Source: Albidovulum sp. (GTDB taxonomy: Bacteria; Pseudomonadota; Alphaproteobacteria; Rhodobacterales; Rhodobacteraceae). Taken from it: 46,499 bases of DNA. The position numbers were made by a program, and so were the translations under genes. Shown in pieces: positions 33,877 through 43,878 of this stretch. The notes under the pieces are model-generated. The model was not told the DNA's origin and did not search any database. It was given only the letters and a program-made list of their open reading frames with translations. Each line of letters starts with the position of its first letter. Positions within the stretch are counted from its first letter, which is position 1. The DNA is taken from contig JAUQYA010000103.1 in the NCBI GenBank assembly GCA_030837785.1, positions 1-46,499 on the forward strand. The letters run 5' to 3'.

Positions 33877-35274
33877 TCATCCCCCGAACCGGGTGACCCC
33901 CCGACGTTTCTCGTCCACCGGTCGGGACAGCACCACTGCCTGATGCGCGCGCTGGTCGCAGTCCGCGCGCGGACAGATACGGCAGTTGATGCCGATCGGC
34001 GTCATCCGTGCGCCGGCTACCGAAAAGACCTCGGCATAGCCGATTTCGGACGCATGTTCAATCGCGCAGCCCATTGCGACGGCCAGCCGGTTGTCTTGCG
34101 CGTGCCGTGCCCAGGTGGGTCGGTCCACCGTCCGGGAGAAGACGAAGAACTGCGACTTGTCCGGCATTTCCACGAATTGCGGCACGATCCGCCCCGGGGT
34201 CCGGAAGCTCGTGTGCACATCGAGCCGCGGACAGGCGCCGCCATGTTCGGCCAGATGGAACCCGGTGGCGTTGAATCGCTTTGTGACGTTTCCGCCCTTG
34301 TCTATCCGCAGGAAGAAGAACGGCACGCCCTGCGCGCCCTCGCGCTGAAGCGTCGTGGCGCGATGGCAGGCCTGTTCGAAACTGACGCCGAAGCGGATGG
34401 CGATGTGGTCAAGGTCGTACTTCGTCGCCCGCGCCTCGGTGAGGAAGGCATCATAGGGCATCAGCACGGCGGCGGCGAAATAGTTGGCCAGTTCGACCCG
34501 GAGCCGCGCCACGCCGCGCGGATCGGTGATTCCCGACCGCACCACCAGGGTGTCGAGCAGCGTCCGCTGTTCCAAGAGGGCGCACATGTGAACGAGCTGA
34601 AAGATGCGGTTGGTGTGGTCCAGTGCCTCGGACAGCCGGATCTCGCGCCGGGATGCGTCATATTGGCGCAGCGTCCCCGGCAGGTCCTTCACCCGCACCA
34701 GCCGGACCGTGACATCCACATGGTCTCGCAGCCGCCGCTTCAGCGCGACATAGACCTCGTCCGCCTCCACCGCGGCGCCCGCCCAGAATGTCTCGGCTGC
34801 CTCCTCCAGTTCGCGGAAATGGTTGCGGCGGCGGCGGAACTCGTTGTGCACCACCGCCTCGGGCGTCGTCACGATCTGCGGGGCCTCGCCCTGGGTCAAT
34901 GCCAGAAGTTGATCGGTTGCCGCCTGATAGGCGCTGTGCAGGCGCAGAAACGACGCCGCGAGCGCAGGCGAATGCACGAGCGCGGCACGCAGTTGCGCGA
35001 GGTCGGGCCGGGATTCGGCAAACAGCGGATCCTGCGTCACTGCCCGCAAATCGGCCAACTGGCTGCGGCCATCCTCGTCGGCGATCTCGCGCCAGTCGAC
35101 GCCATAGACTTCAAACAGCCGCAGAAGAACCGCGACGGATACGGACCTTTCGTTGTTTTCCATGAGGTTGACGTAGGAGGCGCTGAGTCCCAGCGCCTTT
35201 GCCATCTGGACCTGGGTCTGGCCGCGGTCGATCCGAAGCCGCCGCAGATGCGGGCCGATGAAGGTCTTCTGCAT
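33877..35274 (-). CDS. ScfR/RamB-type transcriptional regulator (XRE HTH plus IrrE-like and DUF2083 domains)
   Basis: A 465-residue regulator. An N-terminal XRE helix-turn-helix (TFIGPHLRRLRIDRGQTQVQMAKALGLSASYVNLMENNER, about 3-45) is followed by an IrrE-like domain near 150-270. The C-terminal short-chain-fatty-acyl-regulator domain has four Cys in the INCRICPRADCDQRAH region. Relatives (RamB, ScfR) control acetate, propionate and glyoxylate metabolism through acyl-CoA signals. I prefer the ATG at 35274 (MQKTFIGP) because family members start there; a GTG at 35286 is possible. It is divergent from the serine-cycle operon with about 150 bp between starts. The IrrE metal motif HExxH is not preserved (LVHMCALLEQ), so it is probably not a protease. 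Confidence 0.9.
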   Translation of the reverse strand: MQKTFIGPHLRRLRIDRGQTQVQMAKALGLSASYVNLMENNERSVSVAVLLRLFEVYGVDWREIADEDGRSQLADLRAVTQDPLFAESRPDLAQLRAALVHSPALAASFLRLHSAYQAATDQLLALTQGEAPQIVTTPEAVVHNEFRRRRNHFRELEEAAETFWAGAAVEADEVYVALKRRLRDHVDVTVRLVRVKDLPGTLRQYDASRREIRLSEALDHTNRIFQLVHMCALLEQRTLLDTLVVRSGITDPRGVARLRVELANYFAAAVLMPYDAFLTEARATKYDLDHIAIRFGVSFEQACHRATTLQREGAQGVPFFFLRIDKGGNVTKRFNATGFHLAEHGGACPRLDVHTSFRTPGRIVPQFVEMPDKSQFFVFSRTVDRPTWARHAQDNRLAVAMGCAIEHASEIGYAEVFSVAGARMTPIGINCRICPRADCDQRAHQAVVLSRPVDEKRRGVTRFGG

Positions 35275-35313
35275 ACTATCGCACACAAATTGAATACAGT
35301 CACATTTACACTA

Positions 35314-35335
35314 TTACAAACTACGAAGATTGTAA
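35314..35335. promoter_or_regulatory. Inverted-repeat operator candidate between scfR-type gene and serine-cycle operon
   Basis: TTACAA, a 10-bp spacer, then TTGTAA form a perfect dyad in an AT-rich segment of the divergent intergenic region. Neighbouring TTTACA (35305) and TGTAAA (35331) add a second, wider dyad. The local base composition is strikingly unlike the rest of the window. It is the best candidate binding site for the ScfR-type regulator, controlling itself and the aminotransferase operon. Confidence 0.5.
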
Positions 35336-35421
35336 AATCTCGCATTCACAACAGAACCCGCTTTCGGTTTGCACCGAGGTCGGCCGGTGTCATGTCTCAT
35401 CCCCACCAACGGGAGGATGCG

Positions 35422-36642
35422 ATGAAAACCGGAACCCAGCACCTTTACATTCCCGGCCCCACCAACGTGCCCGAGGCGGTGCGCCGGGCCATGCTCGTGC
35501 CGATGCAGGACCACCGAGCCCCGGATTTCGGCGACCTCACGATGGGCCTGTTCGCGGACCTGAAAAAGGTGCTCGGGACCGAGACCGGCACCGTGATGAT
35601 GTTCCCCGGTTCCGGCACCGGCTGCTGGGAGGCGGCGATCTGCAACACGCTGAACCCGGGCGACAGGGTGCTGATGGCCCGGCATGGCCAGTTCAGCCAT
35701 CTCTGGGTCGAGATGGCGCGGAAGCTCGGGCTGGATGTCGAGCTTGTCGATCTCGCCTGGGGGGCAGGGACGCCCACGAACGAATTCGCCCGCATCCTCG
35801 GCAAGGACCGCAAGGGCGAGATCAAGGCCGTCTTCGTCACCCACAACGAAACCGCCACCGGCGTCACCTCCGACGTGGCGCTCGTCCGCCGTGCGCTGGA
35901 CGAGTCCTTTCACGATGCACTCCTCTTCGTCGATGGCGTCTCCTCGGTCGGCGCGATCGATTTCCGGATGGACGAATGGGGCGTGGACCTGGCGGTGACC
36001 GGCAGCCAGAAGGGGCTCATGCTGCCGCCGGGCCTCGGCATGATCGGCGTCTCGGCAAAGGCGATGGCGGCGGCGAGATCGGCGCGGATGCGCCGTGCCT
36101 TCTTCGATTTCGCCGAGATGGCGCGGATGAATGCGACGGGCTACTTCCCGTATACCCCGCCGGTTCCCCTGCTTCACGGGCTGCGCAAGGCGCTGGACCT
36201 GATGCTCACCGAAGGGCTGGAGAACGTCTTTGCCCGCCACCACCGCCTTGCGACCGGCGTGCGCAGGGCCGTCGCCGCCTGGGGGATGGACCTCTGCGCC
36301 GAACATCCCTCGCTTCATTCCGACACGGTCAGCGCGATCCGCGTGCCGCAGGGCGTGGACGCGCGCGAGGTGATCCGCATCGCCTACGATCGCTTCAACT
36401 GCTCCTTCGGGGCGGGCCTCGGGCCGCTGAACGGCAAGGTCTTCCGCATCGGCCATCTGGGTGATCTGAACGAAGGCATGTGCCTGTCGGCCGTCGCCAT
36501 CGCCGAATTGGCCCTGGCCGCCGCCGGAGCGCAGATCACCTTCGGCGCGGGCGTGGCGGCCGCGCAGGAGGTCTATGCCCAACCCGTCGTCCGCGCCGTG
36601 CAGCCCACGTTCGGCGCCACCACCCCCATCGCCGCCGAATAG
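35422..36642 (+). CDS. sgaA: Serine--glyoxylate aminotransferase
   Basis: A 406-residue class V PLP aminotransferase. The Schiff-base lysine is Lys197 in VTGSQKGLMLPPG. The N-terminus YIPGPTNVPEAVRRAM and the HNETATGV segment near 141-148 are typical of the group. It transfers the amino group of serine to glyoxylate, giving hydroxypyruvate and glycine, the entry step of the serine cycle after hydroxymethyl transfer. ATG 35422 has GGGAGGA five bases upstream. It starts an operon with malyl-CoA lyase and malate-CoA ligase. A close relative, BhcA of the beta-hydroxyaspartate cycle, uses aspartate as donor, but no bhcB-D genes are present here, so the serine-cycle role is preferred. Confidence 0.9.
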   Translation: MKTGTQHLYIPGPTNVPEAVRRAMLVPMQDHRAPDFGDLTMGLFADLKKVLGTETGTVMMFPGSGTGCWEAAICNTLNPGDRVLMARHGQFSHLWVEMARKLGLDVELVDLAWGAGTPTNEFARILGKDRKGEIKAVFVTHNETATGVTSDVALVRRALDESFHDALLFVDGVSSVGAIDFRMDEWGVDLAVTGSQKGLMLPPGLGMIGVSAKAMAAARSARMRRAFFDFAEMARMNATGYFPYTPPVPLLHGLRKALDLMLTEGLENVFARHHRLATGVRRAVAAWGMDLCAEHPSLHSDTVSAIRVPQGVDAREVIRIAYDRFNCSFGAGLGPLNGKVFRIGHLGDLNEGMCLSAVAIAELALAAAGAQITFGAGVAAAQEVYAQPVVRAVQPTFGATTPIAAE

Positions 36643-36659
36643 GCGCTCAGGAGAGCAGC

Positions 36660-37598
36660 ATGAGTCACACTCTGTACCCGCTCAGGCGGCAACGCCTGCA
36701 GCGTTCGGAACTGGCAGTTCCGGCGTCGAACCCGACGATGATCGACAAGGCTGCGCAGGGTCCGGCCGACTACGTCTTTCTCGACCTTGAGGATGCCGTC
36801 GCCCCGCCCGAGAAGGAACAGGCGCGCCGGAACGCGATCGAGGCATTGAACGACATCGACTGGGCAGCGAAGGGCAAGACCGTCTCGGTCCGCATCAACG
36901 GGCTCGACACGCATTACATGTACCGCGACGTCGTCGATGTGATGGAGCAGGCCGGCAACCGCGTCCACACGCTGCTGGTGCCCAAGGTCGGCGTTCCGGG
37001 CGATCTCTACATGGTAGAGGCGCTGGTGAACCAGATCGAACAGGCCAAAGGCCACGCCACCCGCGTGGGGCTCGAGGCGCTGATCGAGACCGCGCTTGGC
37101 ATGGCCAATGTCGAAACCATCGCCCAGTTCGGTGGCAGGCTCGAAGCCTTGCACTTCGGCGTGGCAGACTACGCGGCCTCGATGCGCGCGCGGACCGTGA
37201 ACATCGGCGGCCTGAACCCGATGTATCCGGGTGACCAGTGGCATGGCGCGATTTCGCGCATGGTCATCGCCTGCCGCGCCTACGGCCTGCGCGCCATTGA
37301 CGGGCCGTTTGGCGATTTCTCGGACCCTGAGGGCTACAGGGACGGTGCCCGCCGCGCTGCCGCTCTGGGCTGCGAGGGGAAATGGGCGATCCATCCCAGC
37401 CAGGTGGCGCTTGCCAACGAGGTCTTCAGCCCGACCGAGGCGGAGGTCACCAAGGCGCGCCGGATCATCGAGGAACTGAAGCTGGCCGAGGCGCAGGGCA
37501 AGGGCGCGGCGAGCCTGGACGGCAAGATGATCGACGCGGCCAGCGAAAAGATGGCGCGCAACGTGCTGGTCATCGCCGAGGCGATCGCCGCCGAGTGA
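36660..37598 (+). CDS. mcl: L-malyl-CoA lyase / beta-methylmalyl-CoA lyase
   Basis: A 312-residue CitE-like lyase, about the length of Rhodobacter Mcl1. It shows SELAVPASNPTMIDKA, FLDLEDAVAPPEK near 42-54, and the acidic Mg ligands in LIETALGM and HFGVADYAAS. The C-terminal region contains GKWAIHPSQVA. It cleaves L-malyl-CoA to acetyl-CoA and glyoxylate, regenerating the glyoxylate acceptor of the serine cycle; the enzyme can also act on beta-methylmalyl-CoA. ATG 36660 lies 17 bp after the aminotransferase stop with GGAGA upstream. I chose it because the frame before it belongs to the aminotransferase region. Confidence 0.93.
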   Translation: MSHTLYPLRRQRLQRSELAVPASNPTMIDKAAQGPADYVFLDLEDAVAPPEKEQARRNAIEALNDIDWAAKGKTVSVRINGLDTHYMYRDVVDVMEQAGNRVHTLLVPKVGVPGDLYMVEALVNQIEQAKGHATRVGLEALIETALGMANVETIAQFGGRLEALHFGVADYAASMRARTVNIGGLNPMYPGDQWHGAISRMVIACRAYGLRAIDGPFGDFSDPEGYRDGARRAAALGCEGKWAIHPSQVALANEVFSPTEAEVTKARRIIEELKLAEAQGKGAASLDGKMIDAASEKMARNVLVIAEAIAAE

Positions 37599-37648
37599 CG
37601 ACCACGGGGCGGGGAATCCCCACCCTGCCGTGGAACAGGGAGGAGCCG

Positions 37649-38821
37649 ATGGACATCCACGAATACCAGGCCAAGGAAATCCTCGCCCGCTTCGGCGTGC
37701 CGGTGCCGCGGGGTGGCCTTGCCTACAGCCCCGAACAGGCGGGCTACCGGGCCCGCGAACTCGGCGGCAGCGCCTGGGTGGTCAAGGCCCAGGTCCACTC
37801 AGGCGGGCGCGGTGCCGCAGGCGGCGTCAAGCTCTGCCGCGACGAGCATGAGGTGGCAAGCTTTGCCGCCACGCTCTTCGGCAAGCAGCTTGTGACCAGG
37901 CAGACCGACGCGAACGGCAAGGGCGTCTACCGGCTGTGGATCGAGGCCGCCTCGGACATCGCGCAGGAGATCTACCTGGGCTTCGTGCTGGACCGGAAGT
38001 CCGAGCGGATCATGATCGTCGCCTCGGCACAGGGCGGGATGGAGATCGAGGATCTGGCCGAAACCGATCCCGAGAGCCTGCGCCGGATGACCATCGACCC
38101 GGCCGTCGGCCTGACCGAGTTCCAGGCACGCGAGCTGGCCTTCCAGCTGGGCCTGAAGGGCGGGCAGATCGCGCAGATGGTCTCGATCCTGCGCGCCTGC
38201 TACCGTGCCTATCGCGATCTCGATGCGGTCATGGTCGAGATCAACCCGCTGGTCATCACCGGCTCGGGCGACCTGGTGGCGCTGGACGCGAAGATGTCCT
38301 TCGACACCAACGCCCTGTTCCGCCAGGCCGCGGTGGCGGAACTGCGCGACCGCAGCCAGGAAGATTCGCGCGAAAGCACCGCGGGCGACCACGGCCTCGC
38401 CTATGTCGGGCTGACCGGCGACATCGGCTGCATCATCAACGGCGCCGGCCTTGCGATGGCGACGATGGACATGATCCATCTTGCCGGGGGCGAGCCGGCC
38501 AACTTCCTCGACATCGGCGGCGGCGCCAGCCCGGAGCGGGTGGTCAAGGCGTTCCAGACCGTGCTGGCCGACCGAAACGTCGGGGTGATCCTGGTGAACA
38601 TCTTTGCCGGCATCAACCGCTGCGACTGGGTGGCGGACGGCGTGGTCACCGCCTACCGCCAGCTTGACCTGACGCTTCCGGTCGTTGTCCGCCTCGCCGG
38701 CACCAATGTCGAGGCTGGCCGCCGGATCATCGAACGATCCGGCCTGCCGCTGATTTCTGTCGACACCCTGGCCGATGCCGCCGCCGCCGCGGTGGCCGCG
38801 CGTCCCACGCTCGCAGCCTGA
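37649..38821 (+). CDS. mtkA: Malate--CoA ligase (malate thiokinase) beta subunit
   Basis: A 390-residue ATP-grasp protein of the succinyl-CoA synthetase beta family. It begins MDIHEYQAKEILARFGVPVPRG and has WVVKAQVHSGGRG near 43-55, VEINPLVIT near 200 and LDIGGGASPERV near 290. In this operon, beside malyl-CoA lyase and serine-glyoxylate aminotransferase, it is best read as MtkA: it makes malyl-CoA from malate, ATP and CoA. Succinyl-CoA synthetase itself is similar in sequence, but its genes normally accompany TCA-cycle genes. ATG 37649 has GGGAGGA upstream, and the gene is 12 bp from mtkB. Confidence 0.9.
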   Translation: MDIHEYQAKEILARFGVPVPRGGLAYSPEQAGYRARELGGSAWVVKAQVHSGGRGAAGGVKLCRDEHEVASFAATLFGKQLVTRQTDANGKGVYRLWIEAASDIAQEIYLGFVLDRKSERIMIVASAQGGMEIEDLAETDPESLRRMTIDPAVGLTEFQARELAFQLGLKGGQIAQMVSILRACYRAYRDLDAVMVEINPLVITGSGDLVALDAKMSFDTNALFRQAAVAELRDRSQEDSRESTAGDHGLAYVGLTGDIGCIINGAGLAMATMDMIHLAGGEPANFLDIGGGASPERVVKAFQTVLADRNVGVILVNIFAGINRCDWVADGVVTAYRQLDLTLPVVVRLAGTNVEAGRRIIERSGLPLISVDTLADAAAAAVAARPTLAA

Positions 38822-38833
38822 AGGGAGCCCCGC

Positions 38834-39733
38834 ATGGCCATTCTGATCACCGACAAGACCCGCGTCATCGTCCAGGGCATGACCGGCCGCATCGGCGCCT
38901 TTCACGCCGCCGAGATGATCAAGCACGGCACGAACGTCGTAGGTGGCGTAACTCCGGGGCGCGGCGGCGAAAGCCATCTCGACCAGCCGCTCTTCAATAC
39001 GGTGCGTGAGGCGGTCGAGGCGACCGGGGCAGATGCGTCGCTTGTCTTCGTTCCTCCCCCCTTCGCCGCGGATGCGATCATGGAGGCCGCCGACGCAGGG
39101 ATCCGTACCGCCGTCTGCGTGACCGACGGCATCCCCGCGCAGGACATGATGCGGGTCAAGCGCTTCCTGCGGCGCTACCCCGAGGCGCGGAAAATGCGGC
39201 TGATCGGCCCGAACTGCGCCGGGGTCATCAGCCCCGGCAGGGGATTCATGGGGATCATGCCGCCGCAGATCTACATGTCCGGCCGGGTCGGGATTGTCGG
39301 GCGCTCGGGGACGCTGGGCTATGAGGCCGCCAGCCAGATGAAGGCGCTGGGAATCGGCGTCTCGACCAGCGTCGGCATCGGCGGTGACCCGATCAACGGA
39401 TCAAGCTTCAAGGATATCCTGCAGCTCTTCGAGGATGATCCGGAAACCGATGCCGTGATGCTGATCGGCGAAATCGGCGGCCCGCAAGAGGCCGAGGCCG
39501 CCGCCTATGCCCGTGACCACATGGCGACGCCGGTCGTCGCCTATATCGCCGGGCTGTCGGCGCCGAAGGGCCGCAAGATGGGCCATGCCGGCGCGATCAT
39601 CAGCGCCTTCGGGGAATCGGCGCAGGAAAAGGTCGAGATCCTCACCGCCGCCGGGGTCACCGTGGCGCCCAACCCCTCCGAGATGGGCGCGACCGTGGCC
39701 CGCGTGCTCGCTGCCCGGCGTGCGGCCGCCTGA
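38834..39733 (+). CDS. mtkB: Malate--CoA ligase (malate thiokinase) alpha subunit
   Basis: A 299-residue subunit of the succinyl-CoA synthetase alpha family. The CoA-binding Rossmann segment is VIVQGMTGRIGAFHAAEMI near 11-29. The active-site phosphohistidine lies in KMGHAGAII near 248-256. It pairs with the beta subunit to form malyl-CoA, with ATP energy carried on the phosphohistidine. AAGGGAG precedes ATG 38834. It is the last gene of the block and is convergent with aspartase, with 92 bp between the stops. No hydroxypyruvate reductase, PEP carboxylase or glyA follow, so the rest of the serine cycle must be encoded elsewhere. Confidence 0.92.
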   Translation: MAILITDKTRVIVQGMTGRIGAFHAAEMIKHGTNVVGGVTPGRGGESHLDQPLFNTVREAVEATGADASLVFVPPPFAADAIMEAADAGIRTAVCVTDGIPAQDMMRVKRFLRRYPEARKMRLIGPNCAGVISPGRGFMGIMPPQIYMSGRVGIVGRSGTLGYEAASQMKALGIGVSTSVGIGGDPINGSSFKDILQLFEDDPETDAVMLIGEIGGPQEAEAAAYARDHMATPVVAYIAGLSAPKGRKMGHAGAIISAFGESAQEKVEILTAAGVTVAPNPSEMGATVARVLAARRAAA

Positions 39734-39825
39734 CAGGGTTCCGTCGTTCCCGCCGGTTCGTTTGCACCGGGATCGACGAGCTTCCAGCGCAAGGCGAAGG
39801 CGTGCCCCCCCGATGCGCTTGCGCG

Positions 39826-41247
<1,422 letters not shown>

Positions 41248-41408
41248 CGGCGGTCCCTCAGGCAATGGCGATCCGGCCGATGAAACATGGACGTCTCATC
41301 GCAGGGCGCGCAGGGTGGTGTCATGTGCTTGGCCGGATGAGTCGACCCCCCGGCGATCGGGGTGATATGCCGCCTGCGCGGCCGGAGCCAATGCCAAGAG
41401 CGACTGGG

Positions 41409-42311
41409 TTATTCCGGAATTGCATAGTTTTGGCCGCCAGCCGCCTTCCACACCCGCTCGACCACCGCGCGCGACCGGCCGGCGTTGCGGTAGAGACGGA
41501 TTTCCATCGGCAGTTCCGGGGCCACCACGATCAGCCGGCCGGCTGCCAGATCGCTCTCGACCAGTTGCCGTGGCAGCCAGGCGATGCCGTGGCCTTCCAG
41601 CGCCATGAACTTCAGCGCCTCGGCCAGCGAGTTCTCGTTGACATGGACGACCTCGGTCTGCGGCGCACCGGGCTGGTTCTGCGCCAGGGCGGCAAGCAGA
41701 CCCAGGAACGAGCCGCGCGAATACTGCAGCAGCGGCAGGCGCCCGCCCCTGCCCTGCCATGCGGCAAATTGCACGGTGTTCGCCACCGCGGTCAGCCGGT
41801 CCGCGCCGATCACCGCATGGGGAAAGCGCGCCGGGTCCAGCGGCACCGGCACGCTCGGGTGATGGTAGGTCAGCATGAAGTCATAGCCGCCCTCGACCAA
41901 CGCCTGAAGGCAGAGCGCATAGTTTTCCGGCAGGACGCGCGTGGCGACCTCGCCGACCTCGCCGCGCAGCTGCGTCAGCCAGGGCGGCAGGAAAGTTAGT
42001 GTCAGGCTATGCAGCGCCGTGATCGCGATCGAGGCGGCAGCCCGTTCCGCCGCGCTGCGCCCGCCAAGCCCGGCGCGGCCCTGGTAGACCAGGCGCACGA
42101 TTTCTTCCGCGGCCTCGCGGAAGGCGCGACCGTCGTCGGTCAGCCGGATCGGATAGGTGCTGCGGTCCAGCAGATCGGCGCCAAGCCAAAGCTCGAGCGA
42201 CCTGATGCGGCGGCTGAAGGCCGATTGCGTGACATTGCGGTTCCGCGCCGAAGCCGAGAAGCTTTTCGTCTCCGCAAGACTGAGGAAATCCTCAAGCCAC
42301 TTCAGGTCCAT
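41409..42311 (-). CDS. LysR-family transcriptional regulator 2
   Basis: A 300-residue LysR protein beginning MDLKWLEDFLSLAETKSFSASARNRNVTQSAFSRRIRSLE, a textbook LysR helix-turn-helix at 1-60, and an effector domain at about 90-290. It precedes aspA on the same strand by 161 bp, so control of aspartase is likely but not shown. The VTQSAFSRRI recognition helix resembles regulators of amino-acid use such as HypT/YjiE-like proteins, but this is not enough to name it. Confidence 0.9.
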   Translation of the reverse strand: MDLKWLEDFLSLAETKSFSASARNRNVTQSAFSRRIRSLELWLGADLLDRSTYPIRLTDDGRAFREAAEEIVRLVYQGRAGLGGRSAAERAAASIAITALHSLTLTFLPPWLTQLRGEVGEVATRVLPENYALCLQALVEGGYDFMLTYHHPSVPVPLDPARFPHAVIGADRLTAVANTVQFAAWQGRGGRLPLLQYSRGSFLGLLAALAQNQPGAPQTEVVHVNENSLAEALKFMALEGHGIAWLPRQLVESDLAAGRLIVVAPELPMEIRLYRNAGRSRAVVERVWKAAGGQNYAIPE

Positions 42312-42612
42312 CGCCGCACCTTCCCTGCCACACCACCGCTCGCGACCATCGTCGAGGATCGACCAGCCGGCCCCGTGCGCCGGGAGAAGGCGACAGCCGC
42401 TTCCCCATCTGGATCGCAGTTGGATCGCAGTCGCGCGTCCGGCCCCGGGTCATGTCGGCAAACTATCCCGCTGCAACGCGGTCCGCCAGAACTCCGCCGT
42501 TGCTGCCGCCAAGCACGTGGTGTCGGAATGCGAGACGCCCGCGTGCGGCTTCGTCGCACACGGGCACCCGTGATCGGGACAGGGCACTCGCTACCGATCG
42601 GTCACCGGGGGC
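42312..42612. other. 301-bp intergenic region with an 11-bp tandem repeat
   Basis: This gap lies between the stop of the glycine-zipper lipoprotein gene and the LysR 2 start, both on the minus strand. It should contain the LysR 2 promoter. TGGATCGCAGT occurs twice back to back at 42410-42431. I see no coding sequence with family similarity. Confidence 0.5.
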
Positions 42613-42876
42613 CTACGGGCAGGGGGCGACGTAGGAATAGCCGCTCGGGTAGCGGTAGGTGCATTGGCGCGGCTGGTTGGCGGCGCCGACGAGGCTGCCG
42701 ACTGCGGCGCCGGCCGCGCCGCCAAGGACGGCACCTTCGAGCTTGTCGCCATCATCGGAGGCGATCGCCCCCACGGCAGCGCCGGTCAGGGCACCGGTGG
42801 CTACGTTCTGGTCGGTCGTCGACTGGCAGGCGGCGAGGCCGGCGAGCAGCGGCAGGACGAGCAGGAACTTGGTCAT
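42613..42876 (-). CDS. Small glycine-zipper outer-membrane lipoprotein
   Basis: An 87-residue protein. A lipobox is visible: MTKFLLVLPLLAGLAAC, so the mature protein would start at Cys17 with a lipid anchor. The middle is a glycine-zipper stretch (GALTGAAVGAIASDDGDKLEGAVLGGAAGAAVGSLVG), a family associated with outer-membrane or envelope structure. The C-terminus is short and Tyr/Pro-rich (YRYPSGYSYVAPCP) with two Cys. GGAGA precedes the ATG. It stands alone between regulatory and sugar-epimerase genes. Its role is unknown beyond envelope localisation. Confidence 0.88.
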   Translation of the reverse strand: MTKFLLVLPLLAGLAACQSTTDQNVATGALTGAAVGAIASDDGDKLEGAVLGGAAGAAVGSLVGAANQPRQCTYRYPSGYSYVAPCP

Positions 42877-42941
42877 GGCGGTCTCCAGGATTGGTCGCAG
42901 ATCGCAGGACCAACGCGGGGCAACGGGAACGGTTTCCGCCC

Positions 42942-43802
42942 TCAGCCTTCGTCGGCGAGAAGCCGCCGCAACCCCGCCCGATAGTCGGGATAGGCCAGTC
43001 GCACCCCAAGCTCCCGCTTGATGCGGTCGTTCCGCACGCGCTTGGATTCGGCATAGAAGCTGCGGGCAAGCGGCGTCATTTCCGCTTCCTCGAACGGCAC
43101 TTCGGGTGGCAGCGGCAGGCCGAGCAAGCGCGCGGCCTCGGCCAGCACGTCCTCGGGCGGCGAGGGGTCGTCGTCGGCGACATTGTAGACCGCGCCGGGG
43201 TTCGGCCGGGCCATCGAGGCGGCGAGGACCGCGGCGATGTCGTCGACATGGGTGCGGCTGAAATACTGGTTCTCGCGCAGGATCCGCCGCGCCGTGCCGT
43301 TGCGGACCTTTTCAAAGGGCCCCCGGCCAGGGCCGTAGATGCCCGCCAGGCGGAAGATGTGGAGCGGCAGCCCGGCGCGCGCTGCAAGCGCCTGCCACTG
43401 CTCTTCGGCCAGAAGCCGCTGGCGGCCGCGGGTCGTCGTCGGGCCGGGCGGCGTCGTCTCGTCGACCCAGCCGCCCCGGTGGTCGCCATAGACGCCGGTC
43501 GTGGAGAGATACCCCACCCATGCGAGATGTGGCGCGGCGGCGGCGACGTTGGCGGCATGGTCGGCCAGCACCGGGTCGCCGGCCGCGTCCGGGGCGATCG
43601 AGGCGAGGACATGCGTCGCCTGCGCGATGGCGGGGCCGAGGTCGCTGCCGGGCCAGACGAGCGCCTCGATCCCCTCGCGCGCGAGACGCGCGGCCTTCTC
43701 GGGCGACCGCGTCGTGCCGATGATCCGCCAGCAGCGGCCGAGACGCCGGGCTAGGGCGGTAGCCGAATAGCCGTGGCCGAGGGAAAGGAGCGTTCCGGTC
43801 AT
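42942..43802 (-). CDS. NAD-dependent epimerase/dehydratase-like SDR protein (YeeZ type)
   Basis: A 286-residue extended short-chain dehydrogenase-like protein. The N-terminal nucleotide-binding region is modified: LLSLGHGYSATALARRL in place of GxxGxxG, as in the YeeZ subgroup. The active-site Tyr is seen in YLSTTGVYGDHRGGWVDE, and the cofactor segment in FRLAGIYGPGRGPF. Start ATG 43802 was chosen because the frame upstream overlaps the divergent methyltransferase. The gene starts back-to-back with the methyltransferase, 76 bp between starts. The substrate is unknown. Confidence 0.85.
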   Translation of the reverse strand: MTGTLLSLGHGYSATALARRLGRCWRIIGTTRSPEKAARLAREGIEALVWPGSDLGPAIAQATHVLASIAPDAAGDPVLADHAANVAAAAPHLAWVGYLSTTGVYGDHRGGWVDETTPPGPTTTRGRQRLLAEEQWQALAARAGLPLHIFRLAGIYGPGRGPFEKVRNGTARRILRENQYFSRTHVDDIAAVLAASMARPNPGAVYNVADDDPSPPEDVLAEAARLLGLPLPPEVPFEEAEMTPLARSFYAESKRVRNDRIKRELGVRLAYPDYRAGLRRLLADEG

Positions 43803-43878
43803 GGGCCGACTATTCCGGCGGATGCGCCGATCCGCAAGGCGGCTTGACGTCGCGCGCCGCACATGGCCGCATGGACCC

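Noticed and set aside
35422..36642. Reading the aminotransferase as BhcA of the beta-hydroxyaspartate cycle
   Set aside because: The sequence is similar, but bhcB, bhcC, bhcD and their regulator are absent, while malyl-CoA lyase and malate thiokinase follow directly, which fits the serine cycle better.
39734..39825. Bidirectional terminator between mtkB and aspA
   Set aside because: Only a 5-bp CCGGT/ACCGG stem with an 8-nt loop is present and there is no T run on either strand.
41248..41265. TTG start at 41265 for aspartase
   Set aside because: ATG 41247 has a correctly spaced GAGGGA site and gives the family length; the TTG has no such site.
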